A stretch of 64,000 nucleotides of DNA, from contig CAKSFA010000001.1 in assembly GCA_934454125.1 (NCBI GenBank), forward strand, positions 77,714 through 141,713, written 5' to 3'. This DNA is from an uncultured Eubacteriales bacterium. Its GTDB lineage: Bacteria; Bacillota; Clostridia; Oscillospirales; Acutalibacteraceae. Under the pieces are notes generated by a model. The model had not been told where the DNA came from. It did no database searches and worked only from the letters and a program-made list of their open reading frames with translations. The position numbers were made by a program, and so were the translations under genes. Numbering within the stretch: the stretch's first letter is position 1; every line of letters starts with the position of its first letter. Positions 41,252 through 48,858 of this stretch are shown in pieces.

Positions 41252-42585
41252 CGATGTTTGTTTTACTATTCAGCACGCTGGTTTGTGTGGTAGAATATAG
41301 CATTCATATGCTGTTTTTGCAGCATTATCTGCAAAAGAGACAGAGCAGGAGCAGTGTGTTTTTTCTAAGCAGAGCAGGCGGCGTTTTGTTTTGCGCTGCT
41401 GCGTTGGTGTTTGTCAACACGTTTCAAAATTCTGTTTGGAACGTGTTGACTGTTTTTCTATTGACGCTATTGTTGGCGACTGTGTTTTTTGAGGGCAAGT
41501 GGCATGTGAAAGTATTTTTGGCGGCGGTGGGATGCACGCTTTCGGTGATTTCGGAAGTGCTGACGATTTTGATGTATTCTGCAGTGTTTGCAGAAAGCAT
41601 GACGGAAACCGTGGCACAGGGCGACTTGCAGATCTCGATGACGATTATCAGCAAGATGATGCTGTTTATGTTGGTGCGCATTATTTTTTGGTTTAAAAAA
41701 GGAACGACATACACCAAAATGAGCCGTGAGGGACTGCTGCTGTATGTTTTGCCGGTAGTGACGGTGGCCGATATGGTATTGATGGTGCAGATGGACTGGT
41801 ATATGCCTGCTGAGGATGGACACCAGATATTTATGGCGTTGGTGTGTATGGGATTGATTGTTTGTAATATTACGGTATTTTTTGTGTATGACCGGAATTT
41901 ACAACGGTATGAACTGGAGAGAAAACTGCGTAAGGCTGAGGATTTGCAGCGCAAGCAGGCGAATTATTACATGCAGTTGGAGCAGCGGTTGCAGGAAAAT
42001 CGGAAGCAGATGCATGATTTTAACCATCATATTACGATGTTGGAGCATTTATATCGACAGAGCAATGAGCAGGCGGACAGCTATGTGCAGCAACTGCGCA
42101 GTCAGCTACGAGAGCAGATGAACCTGAGCAGCTTTGGTGTTAAAAATGCGGCGTTTGATGTGATTTTGTATGAACAAACGCAGCGCTGTAAGGAGTTGGG
42201 GATTACGTTGGAGACACAGATTTTGTATAATGATCTGTCGTTTTTGTCGTATTTGGACACCTGCACGATTTTTGCAAATGCGCTGGACAATGCAGTGCAG
42301 GCGTGCAGTGAGGTGACGGATGGAGAACGCAGGATTGTGCTGGAAGTGCGGCGCCGGCAACGGATTTTGAGTATTATTGTGGAAAATACGAAGCAGAATC
42401 CAGTGTGTTATCAAGAAGGAAAACTGCTCTCTTCGAAAGCAGACCGTGGAAATCATGGGTTTGGTGTTGGTAATATACGGCGTGCGGTGGAACAGTATGG
42501 TGGCATGGTAAGTGTGGAACACGGAGAGCGCTTCTTTTTGCTTGCAATTTCGATTCCGTTGCCGTTGGAGCATGAAAAAGAGTGA
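41248..42585 (+). CDS. AgrC-like histidine kinase (GHKL type)
   Basis: This 445-residue protein has six hydrophobic segments in its first 220 residues and then a coiled coil. The dimerisation helix holds the probable phospho-His (QMHDFNHHITMLEHLY, about 250-265). The GHKL ATPase domain has FANALDNAVQAC (N box) and GNHGFGVGNI (G box). AgrC kinases sense cyclic peptide pheromones. Its start overlaps the regulator stop (ATGA). The gene order regulator-kinase is the reverse of the staphylococcal C-A order. Confidence 0.9.
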   Translation: MTMFVLLFSTLVCVVEYSIHMLFLQHYLQKRQSRSSVFFLSRAGGVLFCAAALVFVNTFQNSVWNVLTVFLLTLLLATVFFEGKWHVKVFLAAVGCTLSVISEVLTILMYSAVFAESMTETVAQGDLQISMTIISKMMLFMLVRIIFWFKKGTTYTKMSREGLLLYVLPVVTVADMVLMVQMDWYMPAEDGHQIFMALVCMGLIVCNITVFFVYDRNLQRYELERKLRKAEDLQRKQANYYMQLEQRLQENRKQMHDFNHHITMLEHLYRQSNEQADSYVQQLRSQLREQMNLSSFGVKNAAFDVILYEQTQRCKELGITLETQILYNDLSFLSYLDTCTIFANALDNAVQACSEVTDGERRIVLEVRRRQRILSIIVENTKQNPVCYQEGKLLSSKADRGNHGFGVGNIRRAVEQYGGMVSVEHGERFFLLAISIPLPLEHEKE

Positions 42586-42633
42586 ATTTGAAAAGAAATG
42601 TGAATAAATTGTAAACAGGTGTGAATTTCAGTC

Positions 42634-42662
42634 ACAGTTACCGGTAAAATATGACAGATTTT
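42634..42662 (+). promoter_or_regulatory. Candidate LytTR operator: paired ACAG direct repeats
   Basis: ACAGTTACC (42634-42642) and ACAGATTTT (42654-42662) start 20 bp apart. LytTR sites are typically ACAGTTA-like words about 21 bp apart near the -35. The second copy abuts the -35 region of the agrD promoter. Confidence 0.55.
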
Positions 42663-42690
42663 CCCAAAAGTAAGATGGTTTTGGTATACT
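42661..42690 (+). promoter_or_regulatory. Extended -10 promoter of agrD
   Basis: TATACT (42685-42690) has a TGG extension and only a weak -35 (TTCCCA, 42661-42666, 18-bp spacer). This suits activation by the LytTR regulator. Confidence 0.6.
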
Positions 42691-42742
42691 TGAACACAGG
42701 TTTGAAAAAAACCGAATATTAAAATTTTGGGAGGAAAAGAAA

Positions 42743-42892
42743 ATGAAATTCGCAAGCAAAATCACAAACACAATGATGAAGGCGGCTTCTGAAGCAGCTG
42801 CAAAGGTGGCTGTGACCAACGTTAATTCGGCATGCTCTTTTATGCTGCATCAACCGAAGGTGCCGGCAGTGCCGAAACGCTTTCAAAAATAA
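42743..42892 (+). CDS. agrD: Autoinducing peptide precursor AgrD
   Basis: This 49-residue prepeptide has an amphipathic N-terminal helix (residues 1-27), the core NSACSFML, and the conserved tail HQPKVP. AgrB in related systems cuts before the tail and closes a thiolactone between the Cys and the last core residue. The predicted signal is a ring from Cys 31 to Leu 35 (CSFML), perhaps with upstream residues as a tail. GGGAGGAAAAG lies just before ATG 42743. It lies between the kinase and agrB. Exact N-terminal trimming cannot be seen. Confidence 0.9.
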   Translation: MKFASKITNTMMKAASEAAAKVAVTNVNSACSFMLHQPKVPAVPKRFQK

Positions 42893-42941
42893 TTGGCGGG
42901 CCATTTTTTAAAAATGGATCTTCAGAAAATTTGTTGAAAGT

Positions 42942-43085
42942 ATGAAAAGAACAGCGTTGTACGCTGCAGTGGAGAGACGCGCATGGAACACCTGTAAAAT
43001 CAGAATGAGAAGGTTGATCAAGCGCTGTATGGCGCTATTTCTAAGAAAAGATGCCCGGATGTGTGTTGGGCGGGTCTGTGTGTGA
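42942..43085 (+). CDS. Possible 47-codon basic, Cys-containing ORF between agrD and agrB
   Basis: An open frame from ATG 42942 encodes a strongly basic peptide (begins MKRTALYAAVERRAW; many Arg, four Cys). The ribosome site is weak (GAAAG). It could be real or chance. I do not recognise it. It fills most of the 213-bp gap in the agr unit. Confidence 0.25.
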   Translation: MKRTALYAAVERRAWNTCKIRMRRLIKRCMALFLRKDARMCVGRVCV

Positions 43086-43105
43086 CTCTTTTTGAGGTGT
43101 GGGAT

Positions 43106-43702
43106 ATGATTACACGGCTGGCAAAAAAATGCGTTGCCGCTTCGGTGAAGGGGAATATCATACCGCCGCAGGAGGCGGAATTTTTTACCTTTGCATTTAG
43201 TTTGCTGTTGTCTCAGGCATTTGGCATTGCGACCTGCGTTATCATCGGACTTTTGTTTCAGTGTGTGATAGAAAGCATGGTTTATCTGATGTTTTTTATC
43301 CCCCTACGCACGTTTTCGGGTGGCTTTCATGCAGGGAGTCATTTGAAATGTTACATCAGCTCGGTACTATTGTTTGGACTGAGTGTAGGGCTCGGTGTTT
43401 CATTTGGCGTGAATTTGCCGTTATTTGTGGTGACGGCGCTGTATGCAGGCTGTATGCTGACCATATTACTACTTGCACCCGCAGAAGACAAAAACAAGCC
43501 CTTGACAGAGCCTGAGGTTGAGAAATGTCGGATGCGAGTACGGTTGATGGCGGCGGTATACAGCGTGTTATTTGCAGTTGCGTGCTGCTTTTCTGAGACA
43601 AGGCGCTATGGTGTATTTTTGTTGCTGGCAGTTGCTACAGTTGCAATTTTGGTGGTAATTTCTAAAATTGCACAGGCTGCCGGCGGGAAGCCGAAGCATT
43701 AA
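43106..43702 (+). CDS. agrB: AgrB-type peptide-processing membrane endopeptidase
   Basis: This 198-residue protein starts at ATG 43106 after GAGGTG. The AgrB signature RTFSGGFHAGSHLKCY carries the catalytic His and Cys. Five or six membrane segments are visible. It removes the C-terminal tail of AgrD and makes the thiolactone. An upstream in-frame extension (MCWAGLCV...) is less likely as it lacks a ribosome site. A strong terminator follows, so it ends the agr unit. Confidence 0.92.
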   Translation: MITRLAKKCVAASVKGNIIPPQEAEFFTFAFSLLLSQAFGIATCVIIGLLFQCVIESMVYLMFFIPLRTFSGGFHAGSHLKCYISSVLLFGLSVGLGVSFGVNLPLFVVTALYAGCMLTILLLAPAEDKNKPLTEPEVEKCRMRVRLMAAVYSVLFAVACCFSETRRYGVFLLLAVATVAILVVISKIAQAAGGKPKH

Positions 43703-43704
43703 AA

Positions 43705-43744
43705 AACGCTTGCTTATTGCATGGGTGATAAGCGAGCGTTTTTT
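43705..43744. terminator. Convergent terminator of agrB and the dnaI-like gene
   Basis: AACGCTTGCTTAT (43705-43717) pairs with ATAAGCGAGCGTT (43728-43740; one wobble), with A- and T-runs on either side. Confidence 0.92.
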
Positions 43745-43761
43745 GTGTTTTATCGGTGAAA

Positions 43762-44727
43762 TTAGTTGTTTCGTTTTTGCTGGCGAATGTCTTTGCCAAG
43801 GAAGAATAATGGCACATAACTACCCAGAAGACGCGAAGCAAAGCGTTCGGTATAGCGATTTTCTAGCTCTTGCATAGAGAGGTTGGTGCTGATGATGGTG
43901 GGTCTGTGCGCGGTGAGACGTGAATTGATGATGTAATACACCGCGGAGGTGACAAAAGAGGTGGAAAATTCTGTGCCAAGGTCGTCGATAATGAGCAAGT
44001 CGCATTGTATCAGCATGGCGCTGGTGTCTGCCCCGGTTTTGTCTGTACCAAAGCGTTCTTTCTCAAGGTTGCTGACCATGTTTTGGGCAGAACAGTAAAT
44101 GACGCCAAAGCCTTTTTCGATTGCGTAGTGCGCAATGGCCAGTGAGAGATGCGTTTTGCCCAACCCTGTGCCGCCTTGCATGAGCAGATTGGGCGATTGC
44201 AGGGAGAAATCAGCGGCGTAGTTTTTGCACAGACGCAGGATTTTTTCCATGCGGGTGTAGGCAGTGTCGTCTCCGCTGTAATAGTGCAGTGAAAAGTTGT
44301 CGAAGGTACAGTCGGAAAGCGGAGCGGCATCGTTGAGCTGACGGTATGCCTGTTCACGCATCAGGTGCTTGAGACAAGTGCACATTTTGCCGTCGATGAA
44401 GCCGGTATCAGAACAAGCGCTGCAGGAAAACTGCGGTTCCAGCGCATTTTCTGTAAGACCAGCCTGCTGCAAAAGTGCTGCTTGCTCTTGCTGCAGTGCA
44501 AGATTTTTTTCACAAAGTGCAGTGAGTTGTTCTTTGGCACCGGCACCGCTGAGGACCGCTTTGGCAGCTGCAACGCCGTTTGCTGCCAGCGCAGTTTCAA
44601 GCTCTTGTGCGCGCGGGCATTGCGTGTAAAACGCTGCTTTTTGTGCATCGCACTGCGCGATGGCGCGGTTGTGTCGCTGTGTGATCGTTTCCATGGCGCG
44701 GTCATAAATTTCACGGCTGTATCCCAA
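43762..44727 (-). CDS. DnaI/DnaC-type helicase loader ATPase
   Basis: This 321-residue protein has an N-terminal helical part and a four-Cys zinc site (FSCSACSDTGFIDGKMCTC). The AAA+ domain follows, with Walker A GGTGLGKTHLS, Walker B LLIIDDLGTE and STNLSMQEL. It loads the replicative helicase, working with DnaD/DnaB-like proteins. The DnaD-domain gene lies 12 bp upstream in the same unit, so both act at replication restart or initiation. Confidence 0.9.
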   Translation of the reverse strand: MGYSREIYDRAMETITQRHNRAIAQCDAQKAAFYTQCPRAQELETALAANGVAAAKAVLSGAGAKEQLTALCEKNLALQQEQAALLQQAGLTENALEPQFSCSACSDTGFIDGKMCTCLKHLMREQAYRQLNDAAPLSDCTFDNFSLHYYSGDDTAYTRMEKILRLCKNYAADFSLQSPNLLMQGGTGLGKTHLSLAIAHYAIEKGFGVIYCSAQNMVSNLEKERFGTDKTGADTSAMLIQCDLLIIDDLGTEFSTSFVTSAVYYIINSRLTAHRPTIISTNLSMQELENRYTERFASRLLGSYVPLFFLGKDIRQQKRNN

Positions 44728-44739
44728 GGGAGTTCCTCC

Positions 44740-45702
44740 TTATAAATAACGGTCCAGGTCTGTGTTTTCATATTCAGTAAGGTCGTAGGTTGCTTTTGCC
44801 GGCTGTTTTTTAGTGGGGGTTTGTTTGGTTTCGTCTTGAGCCTGTTGTGGTGTTGTGATGCCGTTTTTGTGCCAGCGCTCTAAGATTTTGTTGATATAGT
44901 GCAGGCTCAGTTTGCCTGTGGCATCTACACAGCGCTCGTATGCGCAGCGCAGCATTTCAGGCGTGAATTGCCATTGCTGCATCCAGCGGTGGGCGTATTG
45001 CTCTTCTTTTTGGCTGGGAGAGCGGTGGTCGATGCCCAGTGTTTGTTCAATGCAGCGCCAGGCTTTTGCGGTTTCGGAAAGTTGGTGCAGTTTTATATTG
45101 GCCTTTTCGTGTGTGTTGATTTCTTCCTGCGCCCAACTGCGTGCTACGGCTTGAATATAACTGGTGTTATCTTTATGGATGCTTTTGACGTACATCAGCA
45201 GCATAATGATGACTTCGACCGGCAGGCCGTAATCATCATGTGCCATGAGTAGCACGGAGGATAGAGCAGGGGAGAGCGTTCTGCCGAGGATTTGCTGTGC
45301 CTCTTGCATTAAGAAGCCGATTTCGGGACATTCTGTAATGCGTTCGGCGATGCATAGACCGTCGGGACGTTTGATACGCAGTGGTTTTTCTGGCGGCAGG
45401 GGCGGTTTTTCCGGTTCTGCCGGTGTGGGTGGCTCTGTGTTTTGCGCAGTATGTAAGGGGGGAGTGCTATTGGTTAAAATGCCGGCTGCGACCCAGTATT
45501 GCATTGCGTCTTTGATGTCTGCCGGAGCGATGCCAAGCGCCTGAGACATGGCTTCGGGCGTGCAATCGTCACCGGAATGACGCAGTAGCCACAGGAGTAC
45601 CTTTAAGTGTACTCCACCGGCCAACTTTAAATGTTTGTCCACAACCTGTGACGGAACGGCAAACACGGCGTTCCAAACGCCGAAATCAACTGAAAATTTC
45701 AT
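44740..45702 (-). CDS. DnaD-domain replication protein
   Basis: This 320-residue protein has an N-terminal winged-helix-like part (KVLLWLLRHSG), a Pro-rich linker and two DnaD-type (DDBH2) helical domains. These contain EVIIMLLMYVKS and SYIQAVARSWAQEEINT, then LHYINKILERWHKNG. It remodels DNA and recruits the helicase loader. GAGGTG lies before ATG 45702. It is first in the unit with the DnaI-like ATPase. Confidence 0.9.
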   Translation of the reverse strand: MKFSVDFGVWNAVFAVPSQVVDKHLKLAGGVHLKVLLWLLRHSGDDCTPEAMSQALGIAPADIKDAMQYWVAAGILTNSTPPLHTAQNTEPPTPAEPEKPPLPPEKPLRIKRPDGLCIAERITECPEIGFLMQEAQQILGRTLSPALSSVLLMAHDDYGLPVEVIIMLLMYVKSIHKDNTSYIQAVARSWAQEEINTHEKANIKLHQLSETAKAWRCIEQTLGIDHRSPSQKEEQYAHRWMQQWQFTPEMLRCAYERCVDATGKLSLHYINKILERWHKNGITTPQQAQDETKQTPTKKQPAKATYDLTEYENTDLDRYL

Positions 45703-45719
45703 GAAAACACCTCGCGGTC

Positions 45720-45748
45720 ATTATAGCACATTGCAGATGTGAAAGCAA
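45720..45748 (-). promoter_or_regulatory. Promoter for the DnaD/DnaI unit
   Basis: On the minus strand TTGCTT (45748-45743) and TATAAT (45725-45720) are 17 bp apart, with a TGC extended -10. Confidence 0.8.
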
Positions 45749-45797
45749 TTTGAAAAGCCGGCGTAAACAGGGGGGTGAAAAAATATTGCAAAAACAG

Positions 45798-45826
45798 TTG
45801 ACATTTGCGTAGCGCTGTACTATAAT
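45798..45826 (+). promoter_or_regulatory. Consensus sigma-A promoter for tRNA-Gly
   Basis: Perfect TTGACA (45798-45803) and TATAAT (45821-45826) hexamers are 17 bp apart. Confidence 0.95.
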
Positions 45827-45846
45827 AGTCATCGCGGTAAAGAACT

Positions 45847-45922
45847 GCGGATGTAGCTCATCTGGTAGAGCGCCACCTTGCCAAGGTGGAGGTAGCGAGT
45901 TCGAGCCTCGTCATCCGCTCCA
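45847..45922 (+). tRNA. tRNA-Gly (anticodon GCC)
   Basis: This 76-nt tRNA has acceptor GCGGATG pairing with CATCCGC, encoded CCA, D-arm GCTCATCTGGTAGAGC, anticodon stem-loop CCACCTTGCCAAGGTGG and T-arm GCGAGTTCGAGCCTCGT. GCC reads GGC and GGU. It is a single tRNA with its own promoter and terminator. Confidence 0.95.
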
Positions 45923-45930
45923 GCATGATA

Positions 45931-45964
45931 AAACAGCGCCGGCAAGCTCGCCGGCGCTGTTTTC
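45931..45964 (+). terminator. Terminator after tRNA-Gly
   Basis: AAACAGCGCCGGC (45931-45943) pairs perfectly with GCCGGCGCTGTTT (45950-45962). Confidence 0.9.
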
Positions 45965-46000
45965 TGATTTTGCGTATCAAGTAAAAAAAGAGGTAGTTGC

Positions 46001-47818
46001 ATGGATATCAGGGAAGATTTGAGAAATGTTGCCATCATTGCGCACGTTGATCACGGTAAAACAACGTTGGTGGATCAACTGCTGCGCCAAAGCGGGATTT
46101 TTCGTACCAATGAGACGGTAGAGGATCGCGTGATGGATTCGAATGATATAGAACGGGAACGCGGGATCACCATTTTGGCAAAGAACACGGCTGTGATGTA
46201 TCGAGATGTGAAAATCAACATCATTGACACACCGGGTCACGCTGATTTTGGCGGTGAGGTAGAGCGCATCTTGATGATGGTGGACGGTGTGATTTTGCTG
46301 GTTGATTCATTTGAGGGATGCATGCCGCAGACGCGATTTGTGCTGAAGAAAGCCATCGGTTTGGGCAAAAAGCCGATTGTGGTAGTCAATAAAATTGACC
46401 GCCCCGGTGCAAGACCGGCCGAAGTGGTAGATGAGATTTTGGATCTGTTCATTGAACTGGGCGCGGATGAAGATCAGTTGGAATTTCCGGTGGTGTATGC
46501 TTCAGGCAGGGATGGCTATGCGATGTATGACCCGATGGAGCCAAATGACACCATGGAGCCGCTGTTTGAGACGATTGTCAAGGAGATCCCTGCGCCAAAA
46601 GGTGATTTGAGCGGTGGTGCGCAGATCTTGTTTTCAAACATTGACTATGATAAATTTGTGGGCAGAATCGGTGTCGGACGCGTGGAGCGCGGTAAGGTGA
46701 AGGTTGGCATGCCGGTGGTGGTTTGCAGCCGGGATGGCAGCACCAAGCAGGCGAGAATCACCAAGCTGTTTCAGTATCAGGGCCTGAAGAAGGTGGAGGC
46801 AGAAACGGCAGAACTGGGCGATATCATTGCTGTGGCTGGTCTTGCGGATTTGAACATTGGTGAGACAGCGTGTGCACCGGATTGTGTGGAGCCGTTGCCG
46901 TTTGTAAAGATTGATGAACCGACGGTGACGATGCTGTTTATGGTGAATAACAGTCCGTTTGCGGGCAGAGAAGGGAAATTTGTGACCTCGCGCAATTTGC
47001 GTGACCGCCTGTGGAAAGAGGTGGAAACCAACGTTGCCATGCGTGTGGAGGAGACGGATTCTGCCGATACGTTTAAAGTTTCTGGCAGAGGAGAGCTGCA
47101 TCTTTCGATTTTGATTGAAAATATGCGCAGAGAGCAGTTTGAATTTCAGGTTTCTGGCCCGAGTGTGATTTATAAGGACATTGACGGCAAAAAGCATGAG
47201 CCGATAGAATCTTTATTTATTGAAGTGCCGGAAAGCTATGTGGGACCTGTGATGGAAAAACTGGGCGGCAGAAAAGCAGAGCTTGTCAATATGGTTACAA
47301 AGGAAACCGGCACGACACATTTGGAATTTAAGATTCCTGCGCGCGGTTTGATGGGCTATCGGCAGGAGTTTTTAACAGATACCAACGGCAATGGTATTAT
47401 GAACCACGTGTTTGACTGCTATGAGCCGTTTAAGGGCGATATTCCGCAGCGTGCGCAGGGTTCACTGGTGGCGCATGAAACCGGCCAGGCAACGGCTTAT
47501 GGTTTGTATAACGCACAGGAGCGCGGCAGGCTATTTATTGGCCCTGGTGTGGATGTGTATGAAGGAATGATTGTGGGAGTTAGCCCGAAATCGGATGACA
47601 TTACGGTAAATGTTTGCAAAAAGAAGCAGATGACCAATACGCGTGCCTCTGGTTCGGACGATGCGCTGAAACTGACACCGCACACCAATTTGAGTTTGGA
47701 GCAGTGCCTGGAATTTATTAAAGATGATGAGCTGGTTGAGGTGACGCCAGAGCATATTCGCATGAGAAAACGGATTTTGTCTAAAGAGCTTCGCATGAAA
47801 AAGTCCAACAAAAAATAA
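46001..47818 (+). CDS. typA: Ribosome-associated GTPase TypA/BipA
   Basis: This 605-residue translation-factor GTPase has AHVDHGKTTL (G1), DTPGHADF (G3) and NKIDRPGA (G4). EF-G-like domains follow, and the C-terminal BipA domain has the GYRQEFLTDTNGNG region. It acts on the 50S subunit during assembly and stress. GAGGTAG lies before the ATG. The exonuclease gene follows after 12 bp. Confidence 0.95.
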   Translation: MDIREDLRNVAIIAHVDHGKTTLVDQLLRQSGIFRTNETVEDRVMDSNDIERERGITILAKNTAVMYRDVKINIIDTPGHADFGGEVERILMMVDGVILLVDSFEGCMPQTRFVLKKAIGLGKKPIVVVNKIDRPGARPAEVVDEILDLFIELGADEDQLEFPVVYASGRDGYAMYDPMEPNDTMEPLFETIVKEIPAPKGDLSGGAQILFSNIDYDKFVGRIGVGRVERGKVKVGMPVVVCSRDGSTKQARITKLFQYQGLKKVEAETAELGDIIAVAGLADLNIGETACAPDCVEPLPFVKIDEPTVTMLFMVNNSPFAGREGKFVTSRNLRDRLWKEVETNVAMRVEETDSADTFKVSGRGELHLSILIENMRREQFEFQVSGPSVIYKDIDGKKHEPIESLFIEVPESYVGPVMEKLGGRKAELVNMVTKETGTTHLEFKIPARGLMGYRQEFLTDTNGNGIMNHVFDCYEPFKGDIPQRAQGSLVAHETGQATAYGLYNAQERGRLFIGPGVDVYEGMIVGVSPKSDDITVNVCKKKQMTNTRASGSDDALKLTPHTNLSLEQCLEFIKDDELVEVTPEHIRMRKRILSKELRMKKSNKK

Positions 47819-47830
47819 TCGGAGTGCAAA

Positions 47831-48742
47831 ATGAATTTTGTCATATTGGATTTGGAGTGGAACGGAACCTATAGCCGCCGCCGGAAAGGCTTTATGAATG
47901 AGATTATTGAGTTTGGAGCCATAAAGGTGGATGACAGTCTGCGGATTCTGGATACCTTTGAATCTTTGGTGCGACCGCAGGTGGGAAAAAAGATTAGCGG
48001 GAAAATCAGAACGCTGACGAATATTACAAACGAAGAGCTTGCAAATGGGAGCCAGTTTTTGCAGGTGATGAGCCGTTTTCGCAAATGGATGGGCGAAGCG
48101 GTGCTGATGACCTGGGGTACGGCTGATATTTTGGCGCTGATTGACAATAACCAGTATTTTGGTGCAGGAGAGCGCATCTCTTTTTTGGAGGAGTATGTAG
48201 ATTTACAGAGTTATTGTGAGCATATGCTGGATTATACTGCAGCAGGGCAGATGGGACTTTCAACTTCGGCACAGCTGTTGAAGATTAATGAGAGCGATTT
48301 GACACATCACCGTGCCTTGGATGACAGCATGCTGTCTTTGCGCTGCTTGCGCCGGCTTTATAAAAAGAATGCGTTGCTGCCGTTTATACAAAATGCACGC
48401 ACGGACGAGTTTTATGAAAAGATTACGTTTAAGACAACGATTATTTGCGATCTTTCCAATCCGTTGATTAAGCGTTCAGATTTGGCGTTTTACTGTGCGT
48501 TGTGTGGCAGACGTGCCTTGCGTGAAGGTGAGTGGCAACTGAAAAATAAGAGTTATCGCGCCGATTTTCGTTGCCGCACCTGCACGCATCGCTTTACTGG
48601 AAAAGTGCAGTTTAAGCTGAAATACGACGGTCTTGTTGTGAAAAAGGGCGTGCTGCCGTTTAAAGAAAAACCTAAGGTAGAAGAGGATGAACCGTGCTCG
48701 ACACCGGTGAAGTGCTTAAAAAGTACCGGACGTTCTCGCTAA
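47831..48742 (+). CDS. DEDDh 3'-5' exonuclease with C-terminal zinc ribbon
   Basis: This 303-residue protein has the exonuclease motifs ILDLEWNG (Asp and Glu of motif I), a WGTADI segment, and HHRALDDSMLSL with the DEDDh His and Asp. After about residue 205 a zinc-ribbon-like part follows: CALCGRRAL and FRCRTCTHRF. Such KapD/DnaQ-type enzymes trim DNA or RNA; the substrate here is unknown. It is co-directional with typA and ends in a terminator. Confidence 0.82.
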   Translation: MNFVILDLEWNGTYSRRRKGFMNEIIEFGAIKVDDSLRILDTFESLVRPQVGKKISGKIRTLTNITNEELANGSQFLQVMSRFRKWMGEAVLMTWGTADILALIDNNQYFGAGERISFLEEYVDLQSYCEHMLDYTAAGQMGLSTSAQLLKINESDLTHHRALDDSMLSLRCLRRLYKKNALLPFIQNARTDEFYEKITFKTTIICDLSNPLIKRSDLAFYCALCGRRALREGEWQLKNKSYRADFRCRTCTHRFTGKVQFKLKYDGLVVKKGVLPFKEKPKVEEDEPCSTPVKCLKSTGRSR

Positions 48743-48745
48743 GTA

Positions 48746-48778
48746 AAAGCCCCCTGTATGGTAGTGCGGGGCTTTTTG
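48746..48778 (+). terminator. Terminator after the exonuclease gene
   Basis: AAAGCCCC pairs with GGGGCTTT (48746-48753 and 48768-48775), followed by TTG. Confidence 0.8.
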
Positions 48779-48799
48779 TTTTGCAAATTTGAAAATGGA

Positions 48800-48828
48800 T
48801 TGAACAATGCGTGCAAAAATGATACAAT
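48800..48828 (+). promoter_or_regulatory. Promoter for the recJ-rel-hemZ unit
   Basis: TTGAAC (48800-48805) and TACAAT (48823-48828) are 17 bp apart. Confidence 0.75.
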
Positions 48829-48858
48829 AAAAGCAAGAATTGAGGATGGTGCAGGGAG

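Noticed and set aside
42106..42573. Antisense frame within the agrC-like gene
   Set aside because: Shadow of a well-supported gene; no promoter or ribosome site.
42901..42917. AT-only hairpin after agrD as a terminator
   Set aside because: The stem CCATTTTT/AAAAATGG is weak and is not followed by a T-run; at most it affects mRNA stability between agrD and agrB.
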